In this document: in pieces, positions 49,797 through 58,282 of the stretch | Position numbering within the stretch: position 1 is the first letter of the stretch | Layout of the letters: every line of letters begins with the position of its first letter | Position numbers and translations under genes: made by a program | Assembly (NCBI RefSeq): GCF_030812775.1 | Contig: NZ_JAUSTI010000004.1 | Coordinates: forward strand, 310,001 to 374,000 | Direction of reading: 5' to 3' | From: Paenibacillus tundrae | Lineage (GTDB): Bacteria; Bacillota; Bacilli; Paenibacillales; Paenibacillaceae | Length of the DNA: 64,000 nt | Notes under the pieces: model-generated | Told to the model about the DNA's origin: nothing | What the model saw: the letters and a program-made list of their open reading frames with translations, nothing else | Databases searched by the model: none

Positions 49797-52448
49797 GTGA
49801 ACAAAAGTCGTACTACTTTTGCCATTACAATCATCATCGGCAGTTTGTTGATGACGCAAAATGTTAACTACGCCGAGTCGGTCTATGAACGAGCGGTGAC
49901 CACAACAGTTGAGTCTGAACAACCTCATCGTGGCACTGTGGCCGAAACAGAAGAAACAGAAGCATCATCAGAGCAAAAGACGACAGAGTCTATTCAGGCT
50001 GACGCAGACCCATCCATAACCAAAGAGCGGGCAAATAAAGCTGCAAGCCACAACGTAATCACTGTTCCTGAGGGTATGGAGGCTATCGCCGAAAATGAAG
50101 AGCTGATTCTGTATCTTCAGCCGGAAACAACAGAGATTGCAACGCTCGATAAGCAGCATGGTGAGATGTGGTTTTCCAATCCGCAGGATCGGGAACAGGA
50201 TGCCATCGCAACCGGATATAACAAGTCCCAGCTGAATGTACAGCTCGAATTGACGTACTACGATAACGCCGGCAACGCGCTCAAATACGACAATTATACA
50301 CATAGTGTTCAGAGTGGTCAGTTTGAGATCGAAAAGGTCGAAGACGGCGTTAATATCGTGTATACACTGGGTGAAGTCAAGAGCGATATTGAAGCCATTC
50401 CAAAATTTATTAGCGAGGAACGCTTTAGAACTTTAATCCTCGAGAAACTGGAGGAAAAGGATCAAAAAGAATTAGAGAAGCGCTTTCGTTATGATGAGCA
50501 GAACAAGCGTTACGAAAGACGGGATTCATCTCTGAAAGGTGTTGGTTTGTCCAAAGTAACCCGAATTCTGGAATCCATTGACTATGATGAGGTACAGATC
50601 GCGATTGACAAGGAAGCCTACGGTGAGGAAGGAAGCGGGCTTGAGAATGTCGTCGTGCCCGTGCACTATCGACTCGAAGATGCACGTCTGAGGGTATCGA
50701 TCCCTGAGGGCGGTATCCAGTATCCGGATTCCATGAAGATTCAATCCTTGTCACTGCTACCTTTTTTCGGTGCCAGCGGGCCTTCAGAAGAAGGGTACAG
50801 TCTGGTGCCGGACGGATCAGGATCACTGATTTATTTTAATAACCAAAAGACGTATGCATCACCGTATAGCACCACCCTGTATGGCGGTGATCATGCGGTT
50901 AATCAGCTCACCCAGATTCAGAAAGAACAGAAGGCAAGGATTCCTGTGTACGGCATGAGTTACGGAGACAAAGGGTATTTGGCCATCATTGACAAAGGCG
51001 ATGCAGTCGCATCCGTTGAGGCGGATATCAGTGGCAGACTGAATCAATACAATACCGTGCATTCCAGCTTCATGCTAAGCAGTATGGAGGAAGTTACCCT
51101 CACCAATGGATGGCGTTCCAGCACAGTCAAACGGTTTCAAGCACAGCCTTTCCATAACGAGATGGCAGTCGTCTTTGAATTTCTGGGTACGGACAATGCC
51201 AGTTATTCAGGTATGGCCTCGACATATCGGGATTATCTGATTGAGAACAACCAGCTTACGCGTTTGGCTGATGACACAGCACTGCCATTTTACGTAGAAC
51301 TTATTGGCGGTATTCCAAAGAAAAAGTTCTTTTTGGGCATCCCCTATAACGCCTATGAGTCGTTGACAACCTTTGAGGAAGCACAGGAAATCTTGAAAGA
51401 GATGCAGAGCTATGGTGTGAGCGACATTCAGCTTCGCTACTCGGGGTGGTTTAACGGAGGAATCCAGCACGACATGCCTCAGTCAATTGCTGTTGACAAG
51501 AAGCTTGGTGGTGCTAAAGGTTTGCAAAGTCTGCAGGCTTACACGGAGCAGAATGGGTTCGGATTTTACCCGGATGTGTCTTTTCTGGAGGTGTTTCCAG
51601 AAGCTAAAGCGTTCAAGAAATCCTATGCTTCACGTCAAGTTACAGGTAAGCTCGCTCAGATGTTCCCATACCGGATCTCTACATTTACGCGGGATGAAGA
51701 GGCACCACCAGGATATGTGGTCAGCCCGCAAGCCGTACCTGGCATTGTGCATGGATTTTTGCAAGACCATACACGACTAGGACTTTCGGGGGTGTCCCTT
51801 CGAGATTTAGGCGATCAGTTGAACTCCGATTTCAATCGTGCTAACGTGGTCAATCGCGAGCAGGCGAAGACGGTTGTAGTCGAACAACTTGAGCAGCTGC
51901 ATCGTTCCGATACGTCACTTCTTGTGGAAGGTGGCAATGTGTATGCAAGTGCCTACACCCGGCATATTGTGGATTCACCTATGAGCAACAGCGGCTTTAA
52001 CATAACCGATGAAGCAGTTCCTTTTTTCCAACTGGTATATCACGGCTACATCCAATATGCGGGAACAGCATGGAATATGGCTGACGATCAGGATTCTCTT
52101 GTACAGATGCTGCGAGCGATTGAAACCGGATCAGCGCCTTACTACACATGGTTCTATGCGGATCCATCTGCCATCAAGATGACTGGATTCGACGAGTTGT
52201 ATTCAGCAGATTATCGGCGCTGGATTCAGGAATCAGCCGAGCGGTACCAGCAGATTAGCGATGTCCTGAACGATGTGCAGAATCAAGCCATTGTGAACCA
52301 TGAGAAGCTGAGCGATGGTGTCTATCAGACGACGTTTGAAAAAGGAAAAACGGTCATTGTCAATTACAACGATGTTGCTGTGAATATTGACGGCGTAAGT
52401 GTGGCAGCGAAGAGCTACCAGGTAGGAGGAGGTGACATGCCGGAATGA
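49797..52448 (+). CDS. DUF5696 exported protein
   Basis: An 883-residue protein with a signal peptide (TTFAITIIIGSLLMTQNVNYA, cleaved near residue 25), an acidic Thr/Glu-rich linker, a strand-rich N-terminal part, and a C-terminal TIM-barrel-like region (ILKEMQSYGVSDIQLRYSGW, DQLNSDFNRANVVNREQ) characteristic of DUF5696, a family that looks glycosidase-like but is uncharacterised. GTG 49797 follows AAGGAGG. Stop overlaps the next start (ATGA). Confidence 0.75.
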   Translation: MNKSRTTFAITIIIGSLLMTQNVNYAESVYERAVTTTVESEQPHRGTVAETEETEASSEQKTTESIQADADPSITKERANKAASHNVITVPEGMEAIAENEELILYLQPETTEIATLDKQHGEMWFSNPQDREQDAIATGYNKSQLNVQLELTYYDNAGNALKYDNYTHSVQSGQFEIEKVEDGVNIVYTLGEVKSDIEAIPKFISEERFRTLILEKLEEKDQKELEKRFRYDEQNKRYERRDSSLKGVGLSKVTRILESIDYDEVQIAIDKEAYGEEGSGLENVVVPVHYRLEDARLRVSIPEGGIQYPDSMKIQSLSLLPFFGASGPSEEGYSLVPDGSGSLIYFNNQKTYASPYSTTLYGGDHAVNQLTQIQKEQKARIPVYGMSYGDKGYLAIIDKGDAVASVEADISGRLNQYNTVHSSFMLSSMEEVTLTNGWRSSTVKRFQAQPFHNEMAVVFEFLGTDNASYSGMASTYRDYLIENNQLTRLADDTALPFYVELIGGIPKKKFFLGIPYNAYESLTTFEEAQEILKEMQSYGVSDIQLRYSGWFNGGIQHDMPQSIAVDKKLGGAKGLQSLQAYTEQNGFGFYPDVSFLEVFPEAKAFKKSYASRQVTGKLAQMFPYRISTFTRDEEAPPGYVVSPQAVPGIVHGFLQDHTRLGLSGVSLRDLGDQLNSDFNRANVVNREQAKTVVVEQLEQLHRSDTSLLVEGGNVYASAYTRHIVDSPMSNSGFNITDEAVPFFQLVYHGYIQYAGTAWNMADDQDSLVQMLRAIETGSAPYYTWFYADPSAIKMTGFDELYSADYRRWIQESAERYQQISDVLNDVQNQAIVNHEKLSDGVYQTTFEKGKTVIVNYNDVAVNIDGVSVAAKSYQVGGGDMPE

Positions 52449-53344
52449 AGCTCAAAAAGTTATCTCTTGAACAAAAAAACAGATATTACGGTTTGTATTT
52501 CATTCTACCTTGGTTCATTGGGTTCCTATTTCTGTTCATGGTGCCGTTAATCTCATCGTTCCGATACAGTCTGAGTAATCTTCAGGTGTCTAATGAAGGG
52601 TTCACCTTAGAGTTTATCGGTTTGGCCAATTTCCGTGAGGCTCTGTTATCCCATGAATCCTATGTACGAATGTTGACGGAATCGGTTCTGAATATCGTGG
52701 TCAATACACCATTGATTATTATTTTCAGCCTGTTTTTTGCCGTCATTCTGAATCAGAAGTTTCGCGGACGGGTATTATCGAGGGCGATCTTTTTCCTGCC
52801 AGTTATTCTGGCCTCAGGCATCATTGCCAGTATTGAAAACGGGGATTTGATGCAATCCGTTGTACGCAATGCCAATGATATGACCGGTGGGGGACTGTCT
52901 GTCCTCAAAAATCTGGATCTGACCATTATGCTGCTTGAATCGGGCATGAGTCCGATTCTGGTTGAATATTTGACAGGTGCGGTTAGTCGGATTTATGAGA
53001 TTGTCAGTCAGTCCGGAGTACAAATTCTGATTTTCCTTGCAGGCTTGCAGTCGATCTCACCATCCCTGTATGAAGCCGCCAAGATTGAGGGGGCGACGGG
53101 ATATGAAGCCTTTTGGAAGATTACATTCCCTATGCTGAGTCCATTGATTCTGACCAATCTGGTCTATACGATCGTGGACAGCTTCATTAGTGACCAGACC
53201 AGTCGGCTTGTGGTGGATACGGCCTTTAAGAGCTTTAATTTTGGGCTCAGTGCGGCGATGTCCTGGATATATTTTGCCGTTATTGCATTGATCTTGTGGG
53301 TAACAACTGCTCTTGTGTCTCGCAAGGTCTTTTATCAAAATTAG
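52445..53344 (+). CDS. Sugar ABC transporter permease (second importer)
   Basis: A 299-residue permease, MalF/UgpA type; first helix YFILPWFIGFLFLFMVPLIS, EAA loop EAAKIEGATGYEAFWKITFP. ATGA overlap with DUF5696 gene. Confidence 0.85.
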   Translation: MKLKKLSLEQKNRYYGLYFILPWFIGFLFLFMVPLISSFRYSLSNLQVSNEGFTLEFIGLANFREALLSHESYVRMLTESVLNIVVNTPLIIIFSLFFAVILNQKFRGRVLSRAIFFLPVILASGIIASIENGDLMQSVVRNANDMTGGGLSVLKNLDLTIMLLESGMSPILVEYLTGAVSRIYEIVSQSGVQILIFLAGLQSISPSLYEAAKIEGATGYEAFWKITFPMLSPLILTNLVYTIVDSFISDQTSRLVVDTAFKSFNFGLSAAMSWIYFAVIALILWVTTALVSRKVFYQN

Positions 53345-53365
53345 CATTCCCGAAGGAGGCCTGAC

Positions 53366-54379
53366 ATGAAGACAGGAACCGCATCAGGGCAGCGGACGGC
53401 AAAAAAAGAAGGGCTAGAGCGCCTAACTTCTACTGCCTACTGGTTTGAATTCATTAAAAAGTGGCTTTGGATTTTGGTACGTTTCGTCCTGATATTTGGC
53501 ATTTCATTCGTTATTCTGTATCCCATTTTATTGAAGATATCGATTTCATTTAAAAGTATGTCCGATCTGTATGACCCGACAGTAATCTGGATCCCCCGCG
53601 AATTCACGCTGGATAACTTCAAACTGGTATTCACAGCAATGAACTATCCGAGTGTGCTAACGAATACCTTATGGTTGTCGTCTGCTGTTATGCTGCTTCA
53701 GACGATAACGTGTGTACTGGCAGGCTACGGATTCGCAAGGATCAGATTTAGAGGAAGTGGTTTGTTGTTTGCGACGGTGATCTTTACCATCTTGGTTCCT
53801 TCACAGACGATCATGATTCCGCTCTATCTGAATTATAAAAATTTTGATGTGCTTGGTTTGATTGAACTGTTTCGAGGCAGTCCTGCGAATCTGATTAATA
53901 CGTATTGGCCGTTCCTGATCTCTGCATTATTGGGCATGGGCGTGAAAACAGGTCTGTACGTATACATTTTCCGCCAATTCTTCAGGGGCATTCCTCGTGA
54001 GATTGAAGAAGCAGCATACGTTGATGGTGCAGGCTATTTCAAGACGTTTGGACGCATTATTTTACCAAATGCAATACCATCTATGGTCACTGTCATGCTG
54101 TTTTCGTTTGTATGGCAATGGAATGACTCGTTCTTCACCAATATGTACCTGAACGAGCCCAAGGTCATGTCGTCGATGATGTCTTCCTCCGGATACACGA
54201 TTGCAACGTACCTAACCGGCGGAGGTCAAGCCGCTGAATCGTACACGCAGGATCCATTTTTTATGTCCATGATGATGAATACAAGTGTGCTGATGGCTAT
54301 TCTACCACTTCTTATTATCTATCTGTTCGTTCAACGTCATTTCGTAGAGAGTGTGGAGCGTTCCGGGCTTGTGGGCTAG
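53366..54379 (+). CDS. Carbohydrate ABC transporter permease (second importer)
   Basis: A 337-residue permease, MalG type, with EAA loop EAAYVDGAGYFKTFGRIILP. AAGGAGG precedes ATG 53366. No binding protein dedicated to this second permease pair is obvious unless the 970-residue protein serves it. No ATPase gene is present in the operon. Confidence 0.85.
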   Translation: MKTGTASGQRTAKKEGLERLTSTAYWFEFIKKWLWILVRFVLIFGISFVILYPILLKISISFKSMSDLYDPTVIWIPREFTLDNFKLVFTAMNYPSVLTNTLWLSSAVMLLQTITCVLAGYGFARIRFRGSGLLFATVIFTILVPSQTIMIPLYLNYKNFDVLGLIELFRGSPANLINTYWPFLISALLGMGVKTGLYVYIFRQFFRGIPREIEEAAYVDGAGYFKTFGRIILPNAIPSMVTVMLFSFVWQWNDSFFTNMYLNEPKVMSSMMSSSGYTIATYLTGGGQAAESYTQDPFFMSMMMNTSVLMAILPLLIIYLFVQRHFVESVERSGLVG

Positions 54380-54527
54380 ACATGAACATAGAGAATGGCT
54401 GAAAGAGAAAAGGCTGGCTGGAATGCTAGGACAGTAAGCTTGCAAATGCATGGGGTCACTGTACAGGTGGCTCCATTCTTGCAAGTAAGTATAGCTGCTT
54501 CGGCTGGAAAAGAGGAGGATTATATAG

Positions 54528-56081
54528 ATGGGGAAAACGCTATCGAAGTTAGAAGGGTCACCGGATGCTGTGGTAACGGTTAGTGGGGAGCTTCGCTACC
54601 AGATGATTGATAACTTTGGCGCATCGGATGCATGGTCCATGGAACCTTTAGGTAAACATTGGACGGAGGAGAACAAAAACCGGTTGGCGGATCTGTTATT
54701 TTCGAGAGAGAAGGGCATCGGATTATCGGCATGGCGTTTCAATATTGGTGCCGGTTCTACAGTAACTGATCAAGACCGAATTCCCGACCCGTGGAGGCGT
54801 GCAGAGGCTTTCAAAATGTCGGAGGATGGAGAATATGAATGGAGCAAACAGTCCGGACAACAGTGGTTCCTGCAGGCTGCGCGTGATCGGGGGGTGGAGA
54901 CACTCATTGCATTTGTGAATAGTCCACCGGTATGGATGACTAAAAACGGTCATGCCCAGCCAGATTCCGAAGTGGGTTCAACCAATCTGAAGCAGGGGTA
55001 CGAGGGGGCGTTTGCAGCTTTTCTCGTGCATATACTGATGCATTTTCAGGAGATCGGACTGTCCTTTGATTATATCAGCCCGATTAATGAGCCTACCTGG
55101 GACTGGAACCAGGCTTGGCAGGAGGGCAATCGCTATAACAACAAGGATATGAGACGTGTTATTCTGGAGCTGCATCGGCAATTGCAGTTAACCAACTTGG
55201 GAGCACGGATCAGTGCACCTGACGGAGTAGAAATTACTTCACTATTGGACGACGCATATTATCGCCAGTTTGCAGGCAGTGGTACGTACTCAAGCGGTGC
55301 CAACAAGCTGGGTACAGGCCAATACCGGGAATATATCAAGGCACTGATTGGCGACCCCGAGATGAAGGAAGCGGTGGGCAACAAAATCGCTTCACACTCC
55401 TACTGGTCGGATTATAGCCATCCGGGTGATGATCGGCTAGTTCGACTCAGACGATTATTGAGTGACAATATGAACCATTATGATGCGAGCTCCAAATATT
55501 GGGTGACGGAATATTGCATTCTGGGCGAGTACGGCCCTGGTCGGGATCTGGGCATGGAGCCTGCACTGCATGTGGCGCGAACTATTCATTTCGACCTGGT
55601 GGAAGCCAACGCGGCTGCGTGGCAGTGGTGGACGGCGGTATCCAAAGTGGACTATAAGGACGGACTGATCTACACCGATTTTCAGGAGGAGGGCGATGAA
55701 CAGAACATTTTAACGTCCAAAATGTTGTGGGTGCTGGGTAACTACAGCAAGTTCATTCGTCCGGGCGCACAACGAATCGACCTGAACGGTCTTGGTGAAG
55801 AAGCAGACAGCGGATTGCTGGGCTCTGCCTATGTGCATGACGGAGAGCAGACGGTGACCGTGGTTTTGGTGAACCATGGAGGACGGGACAAATGCATTCA
55901 GCTGAACCTTCACAATCTCGGGGTGAACGGAGTCGTCTCCGTACTGGAATGTTACGTGACCAATGCCGGGCTGGATTTGACTGGTATGGGATGCGTTAAG
56001 GCAGGCGATGAACAGTCCTTTCTCGTTACGATTCCAGAGCAATCGGTAGTGACCTTGACGGGTAAAGTGAAGCTGAACTAG
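54528..56081 (+). CDS. Glycoside hydrolase family 30-like glycosidase, cytoplasmic
   Basis: A 517-residue enzyme without signal peptide. MIDNFGASDAW opens the barrel; YISPINEPTWDWNQAWQEGN carries the acid/base Glu188 and YWVTEYCILGEYGPG the nucleophile Glu328. The C-terminal 90 residues form the beta-sandwich usual in GH30. Similar to endo-beta-1,6-galactanase/glycosyl-ceramidase-type GH30 enzymes; exact bond unknown. Being intracellular it would cut imported oligosaccharides. AGGAGG lies upstream of ATG 54528. Confidence 0.85.
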   Translation: MGKTLSKLEGSPDAVVTVSGELRYQMIDNFGASDAWSMEPLGKHWTEENKNRLADLLFSREKGIGLSAWRFNIGAGSTVTDQDRIPDPWRRAEAFKMSEDGEYEWSKQSGQQWFLQAARDRGVETLIAFVNSPPVWMTKNGHAQPDSEVGSTNLKQGYEGAFAAFLVHILMHFQEIGLSFDYISPINEPTWDWNQAWQEGNRYNNKDMRRVILELHRQLQLTNLGARISAPDGVEITSLLDDAYYRQFAGSGTYSSGANKLGTGQYREYIKALIGDPEMKEAVGNKIASHSYWSDYSHPGDDRLVRLRRLLSDNMNHYDASSKYWVTEYCILGEYGPGRDLGMEPALHVARTIHFDLVEANAAAWQWWTAVSKVDYKDGLIYTDFQEEGDEQNILTSKMLWVLGNYSKFIRPGAQRIDLNGLGEEADSGLLGSAYVHDGEQTVTVVLVNHGGRDKCIQLNLHNLGVNGVVSVLECYVTNAGLDLTGMGCVKAGDEQSFLVTIPEQSVVTLTGKVKLN

Positions 56082-56102
56082 GTGTGATATCGTTATGGAT
56101 GT

Positions 56103-56165
56103 AGCCCATGGTCAGATCGTGGATGGGGATATTCCTCTTTTGCTTCTGCCATGGGCTCTATTTGA
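56103..56165 (+). terminator. Possible terminator of the glycan operon
   Basis: AGCCCATGG (56103-56111) pairs with CCATGGGCT (56149-56157), followed by CTATTT. The 37-nt loop is long and the T-tract weak, so the call is tentative. Confidence 0.35.
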
Positions 56166-56308
56166 GAACGTAAACCATTCTTCGACGACGATTACGAAAC
56201 ATCGAAGAGTGAATAAAACGCTTCATGATGTCGCTTTAGTCCGGTTCAAATGTCGCAAAAGTACATGGTAACGCGATGTGGACATCGTATATACTCGCCT
56301 TATAAGAC

Positions 56309-56327
56309 GATAATGAAAATCATTATC
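56309..56327. promoter_or_regulatory. Fur box
   Basis: GATAATGAAAATCATTATC matches the 19-bp Fur consensus GATAATGATAATCATTATC at 18 positions. It sits 20 bp before the siderophore-binding gene, where bound Fur-Fe would block the promoter; the operon should be expressed under iron limitation. Confidence 0.85.
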
Positions 56328-56347
56328 ATACATAAGGGGGATTCATC

Positions 56348-57394
56348 TTGAATAAAGGAACAAAGGGTAAAGCGGCAATAGGCAAGGTATACGCCGTCCA
56401 AAAATCACGATTTTTAATGGGTCTGATGCTGGCACTTGTGCTTGTATTAACGGCTTGTGGTGCCGGAGCAGGTACAAATGCAAATGGGGGCAATGAGTCT
56501 GCTGCAACGCCTGCGGAGACACCTTCGAATACAGAAACTCAAACTACTGGAGCTTTTCCTGTAACGCTCAAACACATGAAGGGCGAGCTGACGCTAAACG
56601 AGAAACCACAGCGGATTGCTGTGCTTGATGTAAAGTTTCTGGATCAAATGTTAGCTGTTGGCGAGAAGCCGGCAGGCAGTGTTATCGCTGGGGGCAACAC
56701 CGATTTTCCTGAATACTTAGGTGATGAGCCGAAAGACGTACAGGTTCTGGGTACACGGGACGAGCCTAATCTGGAAGCCATTGTAGCTTTGGACCCGGAT
56801 CTGATCATCATGACCGACTTCCAAGAGAAACAGTATGAGAGTGTGAGCAAAATCGCACCTACCCTCGTACTCGACTTCTACGAAGACTGGCGTGATACGT
56901 TAGCTACGATTGCTCAGATTACAGACAAGCAGGATGAGGCAGAGAAAGTGCGAACAGCGTATGAAGAGAAAGCGGCTGGAGTGAAGGCGCAGCTGGCAGA
57001 GAAAATGGGAGATGAGACGATAGCTCTTATTCGTCCGAGAAAAGAAGGCATTCGTGTTCATGGTATCGAGCATCGCACAGGCGAAATTCTGTATAAGGAC
57101 TTGGGCTTGAAAATGCCTGCACTCGTTGAGGAGATCAAAGGGGATACTTCTGTTGAAATCTCGATGGAGAAAGTTCCTGAGATCGGCGCAGATCGTTATT
57201 TCGTACTGTCAGATGAGCTGTTTGCAGCAGAGGCAGAGGATATGGTTAGCAATCCAGTATGGCAATCTCTAGATGCAGTGAAAAACAACCTTACCTATGA
57301 TGTAAACTCAACTCTATGGATCGCATACTACGGTCCTATCGCGATTAACCTTATTGTAGATCAAGCATCAGAAGCGCTGCTGGGATCGAATTAA
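56348..57394 (+). CDS. Iron-siderophore ABC transporter binding lipoprotein
   Basis: A 348-residue FhuD/FepB-type binding protein. Lipobox LVLTACG (Cys37); then KPQRIAVLDVKFLDQMLAVG, DPDLIIMTDFQEKQYESVSK and VHGIEHRTGEILYKDLGL. Binds a ferric siderophore at the cell surface; no permease or ATPase follows, so it must use a transporter encoded elsewhere. TTG 56348 follows AAGGGGG. It is clearly homologous to the C-terminal half of the regulator at 58283. Confidence 0.85.
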   Translation: MNKGTKGKAAIGKVYAVQKSRFLMGLMLALVLVLTACGAGAGTNANGGNESAATPAETPSNTETQTTGAFPVTLKHMKGELTLNEKPQRIAVLDVKFLDQMLAVGEKPAGSVIAGGNTDFPEYLGDEPKDVQVLGTRDEPNLEAIVALDPDLIIMTDFQEKQYESVSKIAPTLVLDFYEDWRDTLATIAQITDKQDEAEKVRTAYEEKAAGVKAQLAEKMGDETIALIRPRKEGIRVHGIEHRTGEILYKDLGLKMPALVEEIKGDTSVEISMEKVPEIGADRYFVLSDELFAAEAEDMVSNPVWQSLDAVKNNLTYDVNSTLWIAYYGPIAINLIVDQASEALLGSN

Positions 57395-57395
57395 T

Positions 57396-58172
57396 ATGAA
57401 TCAGTATCTCTCGAGTGACTTATGGAAAGAAACCGTGGAGGATCATTCGATTCTGCTAGGTAAGCCGCCTGAGAATAGTGTCCGTACCATTGCTTTGAGT
57501 GAGTTGCATGATGAAGCGGCATGCCGAGAGTATATCGGCTGGTTTCAGGCGTACATTGATGCGCCTGACATGAAGGTTGCCGCTTCCATGTTAGCTAAGC
57601 GAATTGGTTATCTGTGGACAGCTCCACTCGTGACGGCCATGACGTTTCATCATCAGCATGTGTCGTTTCAGCTGGAGAACAGTTTCCTTTATCATCCGAC
57701 GCTCTCACCTAATGAGGGCGGTACACGTTTTCCTTTTCTAGCGGTGAATGGGCTTCAAGCAGAAGAACTAACGGGAGAAAGGAACGTGTGGCGGGAAAAG
57801 GTAGTAGAGGAGATGTTTGCACAGCAACTTACACCGTTGTTACAGACGCTTGCTGTGGTTGCACCTCTATCCATGAGCATTCTCTGGGAGAATATCATGG
57901 TACGTATTGGGCCGCTGTATACGCCTGATGCAGACGAGGTAGAGCAGGGAAATGAGCATATCCAGGCTGATTTTGCATATCTGACGCAGGTGGCATCGGG
58001 GCAAGTGTTTGGTGTGAGAAAGAATCCGCTAACCCGCTTCACGTACATGAAAGACAATATTCCAGTTGCGAAAAGCGAACGGATCACCTGTTGTTTCTAT
58101 TACCAGATGTCAGGGGAATATTGCAGGAAATGTCCGAAAATTGACAATGAGAATGAATCTCAATTAAAATGA
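57396..58172 (+). CDS. FhuF-like ferric siderophore reductase
   Basis: A 258-residue protein ending ERITCCFYYQMSGEYCRKCP, the CC-x10-C-x2-C 2Fe-2S motif of FhuF-type ferric-iron reductases. Releases iron from the imported siderophore in the cytoplasm. It starts 1 nt after the binding protein's stop. The final codons lie in an inverted repeat (TGAGA..TCTCA) that might be a weak second iron box. Confidence 0.8.
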   Translation: MNQYLSSDLWKETVEDHSILLGKPPENSVRTIALSELHDEAACREYIGWFQAYIDAPDMKVAASMLAKRIGYLWTAPLVTAMTFHHQHVSFQLENSFLYHPTLSPNEGGTRFPFLAVNGLQAEELTGERNVWREKVVEEMFAQQLTPLLQTLAVVAPLSMSILWENIMVRIGPLYTPDADEVEQGNEHIQADFAYLTQVASGQVFGVRKNPLTRFTYMKDNIPVAKSERITCCFYYQMSGEYCRKCPKIDNENESQLK

Positions 58173-58269
58173 CAATAGCAACAAATTTACCTTTGCTAAG
58201 GGATTTGCTTGGAGGCTGTAGATGTACACCTAGTCGAGCGAATCTCTCTAGCAAAGGATGCTATTGTCA
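58170..58269 (+). promoter_or_regulatory. Long hairpin directly before the regulator's ribosome binding site
   Basis: TGACAATAGCA (58170-58180) pairs with TGCTATTGTCA (58259-58269), CCTTTGCTA (58190-58198) with TAGCAAAGG (58249-58257), and AGGGATTTGC (58199-58208) with GCGAATCTCT (58238-58247, with GU pairs): about 30 bp in all. The right arm ends one base into the AGGAG at 58269-58273. There is no T-tract. It may control translation or mRNA stability of the downstream gene, or, if translation starts at 58169, lie inside coding sequence. Confidence 0.55.
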
Positions 58270-58282
58270 GGAGATGAGAGAA

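Noticed and set aside
54395..54583. Short + strand open frame before the GH30 gene
   Set aside because: It overlaps the GH30 start in another frame, lacks a convincing ribosome binding site and has no protein-like features.
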